From assembly GCA_963169105.1 (NCBI GenBank), contig OY720639.1:99398559-99462558 (forward strand): a DNA stretch of 64,000 bases, given 5' to 3'. Below, one piece after another: positions 34,018 through 46,320 of this stretch. Every line of letters starts with the position of its first letter. Within the stretch, counting starts at the first letter, position 1. This DNA comes from Ceriagrion tenellum (lineage: Eukaryota; Arthropoda; Insecta; Odonata; Coenagrionidae). Under the pieces are notes generated by a model that saw only the letters and a program-made list of their open reading frames with translations, searched no databases and was not told the DNA's origin. Made by a program: the position numbers and the translations under genes.

Positions 34018-34880
34018 AATTGAGTGGGCATATCCAACGTAGTTACATGCTGACGTTATAAGACATTTGTGACTATGATGGATTCAACTGTTCAAGCAAT
34101 TTTGAGAAGGATTATTGATGAATGGCGGTTAAAATAGATTTGTCTTGTGGCAAAAGTGTTTTCGTTGCATTTAGGGTTTTGAAATGCCATATGACATAAG
34201 GATACTTCGCGTAATCTGTACTTCGGTAGGTATGTGTGTAAAAATGTTAAGACTGAATACTCTTAGATTACGCGTCTGTAACAGTGACACGATTTGAAGG
34301 AAGCGAACGCCTATGAGGGTCTATTGAGGTTTGTAATATAGGGATGGTGAGAGGAAGAGGGAAGCAAATGCATGCTCCACTCTGAATTCTGAATCGAAAG
34401 ATTCGGGCGAGAGAGGGAGGGGCGCAGGGGGGAGGGGGGAAGAGATGGAATGAGGGTTGGACGGAGAGGGGGGCGTCGGAGATGGAGGATGTGTCCCTAT
34501 GGAGGATGGTGACGCAATATTCGCCCAGAGGCAACGGGTAATAGCGAGAGGAAAAAATACGAGCCGGAAAATCTCTTGGGGAAGGATTGGCCGACACATC
34601 TGTGGACGGAATGGGACTCCATTTGGACGCGGGATTGAGTAAAACTAACCGAAAATGCTGCTTTAGGATTCCGATGGTGAGAGAAAAAGACGAGACTATG
34701 GGATGCGGGGGGTGATATAAACACTTTGATGAGCATGACAAGAAAATTGAGTGGGAATATCCAACGCCGCGGCGTGCTGACGTTTTGAGCCATTTGTTAT
34801 GGTGGTGGACTTTTCAATTGTTTAAGCGATTCGGAGCGGGATTTTTGATGAGAGTTAGGTGAACTAGAGTTGTTTTATTA
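34018..34880 (+). repeat. Two diverged direct copies flanking the purine-rich patch
   Basis: 34018-34150 and 34745-34880 share AATTGAGTGGG-x-ATATCCAACG, GCTGACGTT and TTCAA-x-TGTT-x-AAGC words. The first starts right after the tRNA-like foldback. The patch 34270-34720 lies between them. Confidence 0.65.
34270..34720. other. Purine/GC-rich patch
   Basis: A G- and GA-rich block with CpGs, unlike its AT-rich flanks. Several overlapping frames are open because of composition only. No splice-linked exon was found. It may be a regulatory region or part of a larger repeat, since related sequence flanks it on both sides (34018-34150 and 34745-34880). Confidence 0.25.
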
Positions 34881-36279
34881 ACTATTCTCATTGAGATTTA
34901 GCACTTCATGTTTGAAATGGCTAGTTAATAGAAAAAAACTCAATATCTTGAATAATTATCCCATGGAGTCAGATAAAACTTTGAGGAACTTTAATTAGTG
35001 TTAAATGACCAAATGAACTCTTTGATTCATGCTTTCAAATGAAACCTTATTATGTTTAAATCGGCTTAAAGTTTCTCTAATTATGTCTGTTCATTCCCCA
35101 GGAAAAGGTATTTACCAGTTTAGTATTATATATAAAAATTTATTGTAGCAAAAATACCTATAAACCGTTTTTGTACTCGACTAAATTTAATTCTACAGGT
35201 ACAATATCGATAGTGATTCATTTGATTTTCGCAGTTGCAGATAAAAGATTTTAAGTCAATGGGACTGAGTCTAATTGGAATCCAGTCAGTGAAAATATAT
35301 ATTAAGATACAAATGTACAGTGCAGGAAAGGGATAAACCAAGTATCTGATGACGGTATAGAAGTTCAAATGATTGCTTCGGCTGATGATGGAATATAAAG
35401 GACACTATTAGCTCTGAAAGATAAAGCAATCTATTATGGACCAATGTGTACGAAGTGGTCCAAGACTGATTGCTTAGCAATTTAAAAAATGGATACACTT
35501 GGAGTGCTGAAAGTGACAAATCCTGAGAGTGCAAAACCATTTTTATTTTAAAATTTCTCTTTTTCAGGTTAAAATGTGGCTGTCATTTTTCAGTCTAAGA
35601 GCGGAGTATTTCCTGCATTTGCCTGCATTAGTGTAAACTTATTTTCCTGAGCTTTGAGTAGTTAGAGAGAAATGAGGCGAGCAATGTTTTCAAATTTGTA
35701 TGAACGGCTCCAAAATTATGTGCATAATAACCTGGATAATCAATGATTCCAAATTAATTTTATTGCCTCAATTTAGATTTGAAGTATTAAAGAAGTTAAC
35801 TTTAAAGGGGCAGTTGGAAAAACTATAAAAACGTATTAGGAAGTACCCTAAAACTGCTTATTCATATGAAAATAATGTAAAGGTGAGGACTTTAATATCT
35901 GTTTCATGCGGATTGGTAAGAATGTATTTTTCAAAATGTAGGTAATTTATAGGTCAAATATCGCTGATTGTTTCAAATATTGGAAATATAAATGAAAGGT
36001 TAGATAGAGAAAAATCTGGTTACAAAGATACGGCCATTTGAGGAAAGCAAAAATATCTCATTTTCCTGAAAAAGTGCCTATAAGGTCATGTTTAATTGAA
36101 TTAAACACGTAATATCTAAGTTCATCAGTTTAATCTGAAAATGTTTGACAATTATTTACACTGTATGTAAATACATTATACTGGTTGAATATTGAAGAGA
36201 AATAAGTCTGGGAACCTGCGAGAGATTTAGAAGAGACCATTCACGTCAATTCTAAAGCTGGAATTTCTGATCAGACACT
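34881..36279. other. No feature seen
   Basis: AT-rich sequence with only short chance frames. Confidence 0.45.
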
Positions 36280-36720
36280 GAGAATTGGATTCAAATTCGT
36301 TTACCATTTGGAGCGCACCAGGCGTACCTTAGGTTCGGGCTTGACGCATCGCGGAACAAAGCAGCGTCGCAGCCCGTGCTATTTGCCTCAGCTGATGGTA
36401 GAAAGACGAGAGGGAAGGGATGCGACTGCTGGGGATAGAGGGAGGAGGAGCCAAGGGGGCCTGATGAATGCGGAGGACATAGAGATGCAATTTACGGCGA
36501 AGAGCAAAGGACATTTTTCTCCGGCGACAGGAAACGGAGCGAGGGGATTAGTGGAGGATTAAAGGAGTGCGTTGCATTCATCAACCGCGCCGAGCACTGC
36601 AGAAGTACTCCAACATCAGCTGAAGTTGGGAAGAAAACAAATGAGCAGTACTCTTTCGCGGAATCATTAATAAAAGCTTTGAACGCACAGATAAAACACA
36701 AAAGGATGCACCACTCACCA
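36280..36720. other. CpG-rich patch with a minus-strand donor-like site
   Basis: GC and CpG content are raised. On the minus strand CAGCTG|GTGAGTGG near 36720 would make a good donor for an upstream untranslated exon at about 36720-36800. An 84-codon plus-strand frame (36308-36562) has low-complexity, unfamiliar protein and is probably composition-driven. Confidence 0.22.
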
Positions 36721-38834
36721 GCTGTGGAGCAGGAAACGTTTCCTAAGAGATGAATGGCAATAATTAAAGCTTTCAGAGCATTAAAAGTTTGATGAGAGAA
36801 TGAGGCTCGTTACCAAAAAATCATGTTATTATCCATGAAAAACTTGAAGCGGTCTTCGTAGGTTAATTGGATAATAATGGTCAAAGAGTCGAAAACTTGG
36901 TTATTACAATACGAAAGTGCGGAAAATCATTTATATACTCCTGGCATTGAACTTTAACACCATTTACGAACCTGAATGTTAAAGGGTATGCAGCAAGTTG
37001 ATTTGCTCATATTATATACACGTATAATCTTCTTTATAATTTTAATTAAGGCCAACTGATCCTCTTTAAATTCTACCGTTTATCATTGGTATTCTATATT
37101 TCTGGTACTTCTATTGCGATTATAATTCATGTAATGAAAATATGTAAATTTGCTGATTATTTTTATAATGGTATTTTGACGATATGACCGCGAGGATTAT
37201 TCATGTAAAGAAATGATACTGAGAGTTAGACGTCCTGAAACACGGCGATGCCCCAAAAACAGGCTAGCCTTATGGGACACATGTTAAACGTTTTTATTTA
37301 TTTATTTTGTTTCTACTTGTTAAAAATAAATTCATTCATCCAAATTACTTTTGACAGCACAAAATTGTTGTGAGACAGTACAGTTTTAAAGCAGGTCATA
37401 CGGAATTTCACGACAGATTTAGCTCAATTTTAACTTTTTTTTAAATTATCGTGGTGTTTTAAAGAGAAATAGTACAGTAATTTCAGTGTTTCATTTAGGA
37501 ATTCCTTCTTATTTCAGATGCTCCATTTATTATTTCAAAATTCTTTTAAGTAAACGCCTTTCCACGCTTCACCATGAGAAATGTTTGTTTTCTCTTGTTT
37601 TCTACCACACATGTTCACCTAAAATGGGAATGGAAAATAATTGAGATTTAAAATGAAAGTTGTAGACGAGAAACGGTGTAATTCCTAAACTAAAGACGCA
37701 CAGAAAATTTCGCTAACAACGTGATTCATATATTGCCTATAGGGACGGCATTTTCCTGTGGAAGTGTCATTCGTTGAGTTTTCTTCCATCAAAAGAAGTT
37801 TAGTTTCTCATGAAAAATAGACAATCGACTGTCGGTGCTAGAATAATTCATAAGCATTCATGGAATGAGCGAGAGTTCTGCAGCAATTTAACATTTTATA
37901 ATCAATAATCCGACTTATCATTCCCATCTATTTTTAAAAGGATAACCTGTAATATGGGTAAAAAACTAGTTGATTCTATTGCGGGACAAAGTCGGCATGG
38001 GCCAATGGCAATATCTTACATGGCCTCTTACACCAGTGTGCGGATAATACAGTCCATTTGAGTCATGGCAGACATTCCGCCGAAGCTTAGAGGATGATGA
38101 GTTTGATACATCATGAGGCTCTCAGCTCCCTCAGCGGAGAGAAATTATGCATTGTTCATGGATTCTGGATTGGAGCCACCAATGGCCAATACAACGAAGG
38201 GTTGAATCCATTAATATGATTCCTTTACTCGTCTTGAACATCAAGTAACATCTCCAGGGATGTTCCGGTGCCGACAATATTACATACACACTGAAGATTG
38301 GTTTCAAAATCTGAGCAAACATTTACGGGTGCCTTTTTATAATTTTTAGAAGCTTCAAAAAATTTAATTATTACTTTCCTACAACCCAATCGCATACTAA
38401 CCTTTATCCTACAACCTAATCGCATTCCATGAAAGAGAATCTCTCACTATTTTTGTGATGTTCTTAAGTCGTAAAGGCGGTTCGTGGAAAACTCATGCTA
38501 AACCACCGTTAGGTTGTCCCGATTCATCACGTGCGAACAGATTTATTCGAATCCGTGCTAATTTATATGAGTGCGGACGAAAATGAAACGGTAAATAGTT
38601 AACTAACCAATAAGATAATCGTGGTATAAACCTTTTACCAGTCACGGAAAAACACCTGAATTTAAGTAATACTCTTAACCAAAGTGTTGAACGAGTCAGT
38701 ACTTTTAATATGGTTCAAGCAAAAAGACTTGGTTCTTTCTGTACACAAGTGATAGAGCTCGCAAGGAAATTATTTCGCGGCTCATGATTAACTGAGTACC
38801 AATAAAATATTCTTGATACCATCCCTTGAATCTT
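36721..38834. other. No feature seen
   Basis: AT-rich sequence. Short minus frames near 38131-38425 have no recognisable content. Confidence 0.45.
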
Positions 38835-38910
38835 TCCGCAGTCTCCGAGGATACCAGATTATAATCTAAAGTTAAGTTTTCAGCAGACTCCGATTAATGT
38901 CTTTGGTGGA
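38835..38910 (+). repeat. Repeat C, copy 1
   Basis: Shares CTCCGAGGA, GATTA-x-AATCTAAAG and TTTTCAGC words with copies at 41368-41465 and 41998-42105. Confidence 0.5.
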
Positions 38911-39589
38911 GATTTTCTCATTTGAAGCCTTTTAGTAGGGGACTTATATTTTAACTGAACGTTCTACGAATAACATAGACTTTAAAAAGGAGGTTCTCAT
39001 ACTAGTGAGAGACTCCTCTACGCCGGTAATTTAATACCAAAAATATGACACCTTGCATGTCATCCACTCTTACTCATGGGCTACAGTGAACTCGACCCTT
39101 AATTTTCGACACCAGCGTGAACTTGAATTCGTTTTGCGTGGAAAATATGATCCTTGCGTCTTGAGCCAAACGTCATGCCGAACCCCCCTACTATTCCTCC
39201 TTACCTTTTCGGAAGAAACGCCACTCCTCCAGAATCAGTTAGGGATCACGACCTTGGATTCAAGTGGCTCAAAAACTTATATTGAGTCGTTGAGTGCTCG
39301 TTATAATTTGTCAAGGCAACAAAAAGTTATTGGATCACACTTCAATGAAGCACATCCGTTTATACAATGGAAATAACCATGAGTATAGGATTATAAACGT
39401 TGCAAGAACTATATATGTCATTATTGTTTTAATTAAAGCACTGCTATGACTTGGGTTTACGTCAAACTATTTCGAAATTTAAATAGCAATAAAGCAAATA
39501 AAGAGATGGAAATAAAGCAAAAGTCACATTTTAATACCCAGTTCATGCGAAGTATGATGTCTTGATATTGGTTAGCTACCATTTAAATA

Positions 39590-40025
39590 CAGTGTGACCT
39601 CTAATAACGACCCCTCCTATCAAGCGACCACCTCTCACAATGACAATTTTTCAGCGGAACTGTCGGTCGTCGCTTGATTCAAGTTTCACTTCATGTGTAC
39701 CTCAAATTAATATGCATTGAAATTCCCCAGGATCAAATAAATTATAAAGAAATATATGCTGTAAGGAAATATAATCTGCCAAGGATTGAACTATCAACCC
39801 TTTGAGTAAATGCATCCGTGCGAGTGACTTTGTACCACATCATTTGTTAATGCAACGACTGGAAATATAATCTGCATAGGTTTTAACCGAACCGCCACTT
39901 CAAGAGTTTTATCCATTTTTTCAAACCAGCCGTCCGTTCATTTGCATAATATGTACTATTAGAAGCTGAACCCCTGTCGAACGACCGCCCATTTTAACGA
40001 CCATTTTTTCAGCGGAACCGTCGCA
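39590..40025. mobile_element. pogo/Tigger-like MITE, truncated at one end
   Basis: Starts CAGTGTGACCTCTAATAACG after a TA. It shares AGCGACCACC, TTTTTCAGCGGAAC and AATATGCATTGA with the copy at 62708-63046. The far end stops after AGCGGAACCGTCG without the terminal CAGTG mirror. Confidence 0.7.
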
Positions 40026-41367
40026 CAGTGCAGTATTTGACCTAAAAGCTGGCCAAAATTAAGGATCTCATTGCATTTGCTTCCAACGTGGTTCTTGAAG
40101 ATTTCTGGTTGCGATAATTTTAAATTTGACGTCAAAACTATGAAATCCAAAACGGGGTATCCAATATTGCGTCCAAATTTATAAAATACATGCTAATATT
40201 TATAAAACTTAGTATACATAGGGTTTTTGTCATGCGTGAAACTGATGCATACTGGCTGCCTTTTATGTCCATTCTTCAGTTGAAACTGCTACATAACCGT
40301 TGCTACTAATAGTTGAAACATTGCATGTAGAACTTAAATCGGTTTTTAAGATTTTATCATCGAGATAAGTCTAATGAAGTTACTTCTACAAGTAAATCTC
40401 GAAAATATTAAATTATCAAAAGAGCAGAATTCTTTAAATTAAAAATTTTTGCTGTAAATGTTTTGATGTTGATTGTTACCATCACCATCAAAATGAGCAT
40501 CCTAGAAAACATATATAAGAAATTATATAATTATGATCTTTAATTAAACCAGTACAGAAAGGTCAAACATGGTAGTCCAAAACGTGTCCTGTTCGACGTT
40601 TTATAGGCGGTTGTCTCTGATGTAAAACTGATTTTTTTGAAAAAGGGCAAAAATGTGAACAATTTTTTTATTTCAAAGACTTATTATTGCTTAATATGAA
40701 ACAAGATTATCCTTTGCCCGGCAAGGCCCGATGCACTTTTAAAAACAGTGCTTAAAATTATTTTTGAATTTTTTAGATATTTTCAAATATTCATACACAA
40801 ATAAGCTATATCATACGGCATAAATTCATTTAAACGAATGCAATAGTATAACACACACATTTTAGTTAAAACACCTAATAAAGCTATTAGTTAGTGTTTT
40901 TTAATGTTTAAAAAAAGTAAGTGAAACATAACTTGCAATTGTGCAAATGTTACTTGTCTATCATTACACAGCAGAGTTTCTAATGACTTCCGGTTGTCTT
41001 GGAAGTGACCAAGATGGTTGCAATAGTACTCATGGAATGCATTCTCTTTTTAGTTAACTGAAAATACTTTTAAAAATAACTTTCCTGGTGTTTTGATTTT
41101 TCGACTCTTGTCCAGCGTTTGAGGCCGAACACTCCACTGTGCGTCGGTGGTTGATTAATATAGGTTTTACTCTAATAAAAAACGTGTGGTTTCATATTTC
41201 GAGGAAAAAACTGTGCATATGTGGTCGAAATATTTCGAAATGCGTGACAATTATTATGAATATATATCCCTAAAAATTGCATAAAATTGTCAAGAAACCA
41301 TATCTGTAACGAGCGATTTTTTTCACTTTTATCCATACTAATTGTTATACAATTGAGTAAACTTACG
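40026..41367. other. No feature seen
   Basis: AT-rich. The 121-codon minus frame at 41172-41537 overlaps repeat C and is not supported. Confidence 0.45.
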
Positions 41368-41465
41368 TCTCGCACAAATCTGTAATAATTGAAAATCTCT
41401 GTCTCCGAGGACAACTGATTAGAATCTAAAGCCGAATTTTGAGCATATTTCGATAAATGTCGTTT
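41368..41465 (+). repeat. Repeat C, copy 2
   Basis: Shares AATCTGTAAT, GAAAATCTCT, CTCCGAGGA and CTGATTAGAATCT with the copy at 41998-42105, in direct orientation 630 bp apart, with a LINE fragment between. Confidence 0.7.
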
Positions 41466-41554
41466 GTACAGATACTCAGGGTCCTCATGAGATATGCTTA
41501 AAAACGGAGCAAAAACGTGTGCAGAGAAGATCATCAAAATACGTAAAAGGCAGC

Positions 41555-41840
41555 TTTGATCGTCTCGTTAGTGTTACTGACCTCTTGAAACAACTTGGAT
41601 GGGAATCGCTTCAGACCGTCGATTGAAGATTAGACTCAATCTTTTATGCAAATTCAAAACACATTTATTTTCCGACGAAGTTAACAATATCGTGCGAATA
41701 TACTTCAGTAGATAAGATCATGGGAATTTAATTAGAGAAATAGATTGCAAAACAGAATTTATAAAAATGTCGTTTTTCCCACGATCGATAAGAGACGACA
41801 ATTGTTGCCTTAAGACTTTGAATTAGGTTAGTTGATAGGT
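41555..41840 (+). pseudogene. Jockey/CR1-like LINE fragment
   Basis: With frameshifts the sequence encodes LKIRLNLLCKFKTHLFSDEV, LIREIDCKTE and FIKMSFFPRSIRDDN, the family's C-terminal block. A tail-like segment with the GTGGCTTTCTAGG word follows at 42240-42300 and may be its displaced 3' end. Confidence 0.72.
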
Positions 41841-41997
41841 AGTGTAGCTGATTAGTTCATATGCCCCCGCATGCATGTTTCTAAATCTACCGATTAGTGC
41901 TAACACAATGTTTTGCATGTTCCCTGCATTACTCTTGAGTCACATTTCCATTGTTACGTTATTGATTATTTTAGCAATGCTATGCCAATTTACCCCA

Positions 41998-42105
41998 ATT
42001 CTCGCGTAAAATCTGTAATGATCGAAAATCTCTCTCTCCGAGGAAACCTGATTAGAATCTCAAGCCGAGTTTTCAGCGTATGTCTCCCCACGAACGATAA
42101 ATGGT
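41998..42105 (+). repeat. Repeat C, copy 3
   Basis: Direct copy of 41368-41465, continuing through AGCCGAGTTTTCAGCGTAT. The open frame across it (41913-42155) is not supported. Confidence 0.7.
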
Positions 42106-42234
42106 TGAAAATCAGAACGGAATGGGTACATAGGGGCGGCACAAAGATATTTTGATATAAAGACACAGTTTTGCAACTATGTCAGAGGTGCATTTTGGTG
42201 AAAGTTTATTTCTTCACATTAGTTCATGTTGCTG

Positions 42235-42300
42235 ATAAGTCACCCCCTGCCAAACACCCTTGCGGTGGCTTTCTAGGAAAATAGATAGATGCAGATGATT
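42235..42300 (+). repeat. Jockey/CR1-like LINE 3' tail
   Basis: The segment has the CACCCCCTGCC, CCCTTGCGGTGGCTTTC and TAGATGCAGATG words of the family's 3' UTR as seen at 57825-57865. No coding part is attached directly. Confidence 0.6.
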
Positions 42301-42769
42301 CTCTCCAACAACCTTGTCAAGTGTGGAGTGAATGGATAGGACTGGCATGGCGAGTCGAGGCAGGGGAGAAGAAGGCACTTTTAAGAAGAAAATGCTACCT
42401 TGGTAGTTGAAATATAGTGGTGAGAGCGCTGCTGGTTGGGATTGGGGCACGGAAATGCTGAAGATATCGGGGTACTAAGAACAGGGAAGCCACACACAAA
42501 TGTCAAATATTTTAATCAAGAATTTATTCAGTTCATGACCATGTATTACTGAACATTTTCTTGTTCATTGCTTGTGTCAGCTTTTTGCTGTCTCATTTAC
42601 AATTTGTCACTTCATTACTTTTTTTACAGAATAAGTGACACAATTTAAACTGTGTAATTTTTCTCAGAGTGCAATATACACAGGAGCAATAAATATTCGT
42701 TCTTTTATTGTAAACCGCAACACCACAAAGTCTCAAAAATAGAGCCGAGTTGACGGTATATTTCATCAG

Positions 42770-43130
42770 CGTTGAGGTGCCTGGCAGGGGGGTGACAAGT
42801 GGAAAGGGAGTGCGTGCGAAAGGCTGAAGAGAACGTTGAAATGAAGAGAAAGAGGAAGAAGATATATACGCGAAGGGAGGAGAGGGAGACTGGTTGAGAG
42901 AGACACGGAGGCGAACATAAATAAGAGGGAGGAGAGGGAGAGAGAGAGAGAGAAAAATGAGGACAGACGGCGGGAGACCTCGGTTTTGTTACGAAGAGAG
43001 GGACTGCCCTTGACGGACGCGTGCCTCTTGGTGCGGTAGCGTTGTGGGTGTGGCCGAGAATCTCTCAAGAACTGAATCTCTTCCCTCTGCGGGAAATAGC
43101 TCGAGCGAGATTTTTCCCAATTCACAGGAG
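42770..43130. other. GC-rich patch with GA microsatellite
   Basis: A purine-rich block with an AG-dinucleotide run near 42930-42952, then a CpG-rich segment to about 43130, directly before LINE sequence. No exon could be supported. Confidence 0.3.
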
Positions 43131-43194
43131 AGAGACTGTATCCAAATTTTATTATTATTTATATCAGCAGCTGAAAGAAGTACGAAATAAATAT

Positions 43195-43890
43195 TATTTT
43201 ATGTTGCATAATAATGTTGAGAAAATGGATGATAGTCGAATAGCGAAACAGATATATAAGAGTGAAATGAATGGTGCGAGAGGTAGAGGTAGGCCAAAGA
43301 AGTTGTGGTTGAATGTGGTTGAGGAAATTCTTAGGAGGAGGAATATTAGGAGTCTTAAAAACAGGAGGGCGTGTATGAAGCAGTGTATGGGAGTAAATGA
43401 AGCAGAAGTGGTTTGCAAAGATAGGTCAGTGTGGAGGAAATTATTGAAGCAGAGTTAGGTGTACATAGTGTATGGGGGTAAATGAAGCAAAAGATGTCTG
43501 CAAGGATAGGTCAGTGTGGAGGAAATTATTGAAGCAGAGTTAGGTGTACATAGTGTATGGGGGTAAATGAAGCAAAAGAGGTCTGCAAGGTTAGGTCAGT
43601 GTGGAGGAAATTATTGAAGCAGAGTTAGGTGTACATAGTGTATGGGAGTAAATGAAGCAAAAGAGGTCTGCAAGGATAGGTCAGTGTGGAGGAAATTATT
43701 GAAGCAGAGTTAGGTGTACATAGTGTATGGGGGTAAATGAAGCAAAAGAGGTCTGCAAGGATAGGTCAGTGTGGAGGAAATTATTGAAGCAGAGTTAGGT
43801 GAACCTATAGGTAGGTATTTATGAGTGTAACTTAGTGACTCTGCTTATGCCGGAAGGGAATGGCGTGATTGGTGTGTATGTATATATGTA
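43195..43890 (+). mobile_element. 3' end of the RTE-type LINE with an 85-bp tandem array
   Basis: From about 43195 the sequence encodes the same C-terminal tail as at 54004-54267 (RGRGRPKKLW, NRRACMKQC, WRKLLKQS, stop at 43458). The last 85 bp of the coding region, including the stop codon, is then present four more times before the normal 3' UTR (about 43799-43890, with GCCGGAAGGGAATGGCG and a TATG-like tail). Confidence 0.85.
43374..43798 (+). repeat. 85-bp x 5 tandem repeat derived from a LINE tail
   Basis: Units end at 43458, 43543, 43628, 43713 and 43798, each with GAAGCAGAGTTAG. The downstream units are nearly identical; the first, within the coding frame, is the most diverged. Each later unit begins with GTGTACATAGTGTATGGG, a junction between the start of the 3' UTR and an upstream AGTGTATGGG word, so the first duplication probably used that short homology. 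Confidence 0.92.
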
Positions 43891-45588
43891 ACAGCTTAAC
43901 ACTCCAAACTGATTCCATAACTGCTTTTACTTTCCCCATATTCATATGCTCCAAAGTAGAATGTGTTTTACCTTTCTGCAATGGCTGATGATGAGACAAA
44001 TAACTTTCTGCTAGTGCAGGCGTTTTAGTAATAAATTAATCATAGATTCATAGGTGAATAAGTAAGCAATTCACACATGATCAATCCTTTGTTTCTATTG
44101 AGCTTAGTAAATAGCATTCCAATATCTTTTTCAGTGTATACGATATCTTTTAGCAGCTCTAATTCTCGTTCTGCGAAAATGTCGCGCCGTCGCTCCATGT
44201 TCTGCTTTGGGGGTCATATGGGGCTGTTTTAACAATGCTGTCTGTAGACAAGGGAACGGTTCACCAAGCATGTAACTTTGAGCAACTCAGCATCGTCTTC
44301 TCCATAATTTCACGAAGGAAATCAAAATTCACACGAAAGAATAAGAATCATTATTATTTACATATCGTTTCGTTTTGCGTTTGCCTCGAATTTTTACGCC
44401 GGGTAGGTACTTCTTATTTAACTATGCACAAAAGACAAAAAGACTTCAAGGGAAGAAAATGAGTTAAATACGTGTATGCCGTCATTGAAAAGAACATGCA
44501 GAGAGAAACTTAGCTTTTTATGTTTATTATCGAGGCGAAATATGACGGTAGTGTTCGCCATTCCACGGCTTCATCCAAAGATAGGATCTCATTGAAATTC
44601 ATCTGAACGGAGTGAAAATGTAGAAATGATGAAAAGGGGTGATAATGGCGTATTCTAAACGCCTGGTGAAGACGTCTCCGAGGATATTTACGCGAATAAG
44701 ATCCTCTCCCCTTAAAAGAAAGTCTTTTGGGTAAAAAAAAATAAGGTTCTTATTCCTATACTCCGTACATCTCGCGTGAAAAATCAGAGTGCCCCACATC
44801 TTGAGCTGGCACCCACCGCAGTATATTCTGGCAGCGAAGCAGAAATTCGTGGGAATTTTGTGTACTTTTGATGTCACGTCAAAATGATAATCTAAAATTT
44901 ATCGCAGAGTCTGTGCGTCAGGCATTAAAAAGATAAGGATGGAGGTGAAATGGCAAAAGTAAAGCAGGAGTGTTTTGGCTCGTTTGTCTTAGGGACGAAA
45001 GATTGCGCGACACAATATATTGTGGATATATACAATGCATAAGTAACAATACTTTACGCAATATGCAAGAAATAATAATGTATAAAATCTAAAAGAAAAT
45101 GAATCTGGTCGTTTAAGTAATCTTGAAACATATTATGATTTCAATTTTTTATAGAAGTGGGCGCGGTCTTTCTTTCTCTAACATAATTAATAAATCAAGC
45201 CTATAAAACTCTCTCCTTTAGTACGCAGAAGGGTCTTTCTACTATTTTTATTGATTTATGATCATTCTTAATTACTCATCTCGTTTGAAATGTCCGGCAT
45301 GATTCAGCTTTCTGTATGATTAGTACCTTGTAGTATTATTTATGAATACTATCAATAATACGAATCAGCGGTTATATTTTAACGAGTATAATGCATGTTA
45401 GCATGTTCGTCTGGGCAGTACACTATCTTAGTTCCAGGTTTAATCTAGCATTATTCCCCTGATTACGTTTCGATTCGCACCTAAAGGTCAGGAAACGCAC
45501 TAGTTTGCGTGCAATACTGCTACCTAGGCTAGACTTTGAACCTACGTAGACGCATTATGCATTGGTTCAATAAATACTGTAGCATCTG
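43891..45588. other. No feature seen
   Basis: Frames of 75-92 codons have no recognised content. GC content is modest around 44580-44880. Confidence 0.45.
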
Positions 45589-46304
45589 TAACATTGAGGT
45601 ATACAGAGAGGGCACTATGTCAACAAACTTAAGCCTAAAATGGAAACGTGAAGCTTTCACGTGGTGGAAGGACGTCATAATAAACAAGATAAAAATTTGT
45701 GACTTCCACAATTGAATACTAGCGACAGGTTTCGGCTGTCACGCCATCATCAGGTCTAAAAAATAGGAACTGATTATGGCGTGACAGCCGAAACCGGTCG
45801 CTAGTGTTCAATAAATTGTGGAAGTCTCGAATTTTTTTCTTGTTAATTAAAACTGAAGCCTGACAATCGAAATAACGATCATATTATTTATTCCTGCTCT
45901 TTTCTTACTCTCCTGTGTATATCACGACAAAATGGACGAATCAGCGAATGTAAAATAATAATATCCGCCATCTGTTTGAAATTTAAGGCAAGTGACTAAA
46001 GAAACATATATTCGCTACATAGCTCTATGAGTTCTACTCTTTTTTCTTCTATTTTTCTCCGGGAATGCAGATTATTATTATTAATTTCACTAAACGAACA
46101 ATTAATTTACGGAGAATGCACATGAAAGAAGCAAATGCATGCTGGTTTCAATTAATCGATAATTATCGATGGAAAACATCTTTAAATTGCAAAATACGTG
46201 CGTCAACATGCAAGCGCTTTGGAAGGGTCAGCGAAGATGGCGAACTGGCTCCAGCTTCTAGTATTGGCCAACGTAGCAAGTGCCCTCTCCATATACCTCA
46301 ATGA
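45589..46304 (+). repeat. Interspersed repeat B, copy with foldback insertion
   Basis: Same repeat as 22521-22998, interrupted at 45637-45849 by the foldback element. The part after the insertion runs to CTCCATATACCTCAATGAT at 46304. The 79-codon frame inside is not supported as a gene. Confidence 0.75.
45637..45849 (-). mobile_element. Hammerhead-like foldback insertion, 12-bp target duplication
   Basis: Palindromic arms (about 45673-45844) with a 36-bp tail on the low-coordinate side are flanked by AAACTTAAGCCT (45625-45636) and AAACTGAAGCCT (45850-45861). The minus-strand motif at 45723-45753 has an intact CTGATGA core, a GGC/GCC hairpin, GAAAC and a terminal GTC. The plus-strand motif at 45770-45799 has CTGATTA. 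The tail, read on the minus strand, has CTTCCACCACGTGAAAGC, akin to the tail of 30446-30666. The locus at 22521-22998 is the same repeat without this insertion. Confidence 0.75.
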
Positions 46305-46320
46305 TCTGTAGTATACCTAT

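Noticed and set aside
34268..34741. 157-codon minus ORF
   Set aside because: Pyrimidine-rich strand of a G-rich patch gives a Pro/Ser-rich, low-complexity frame; no splice or homology support.
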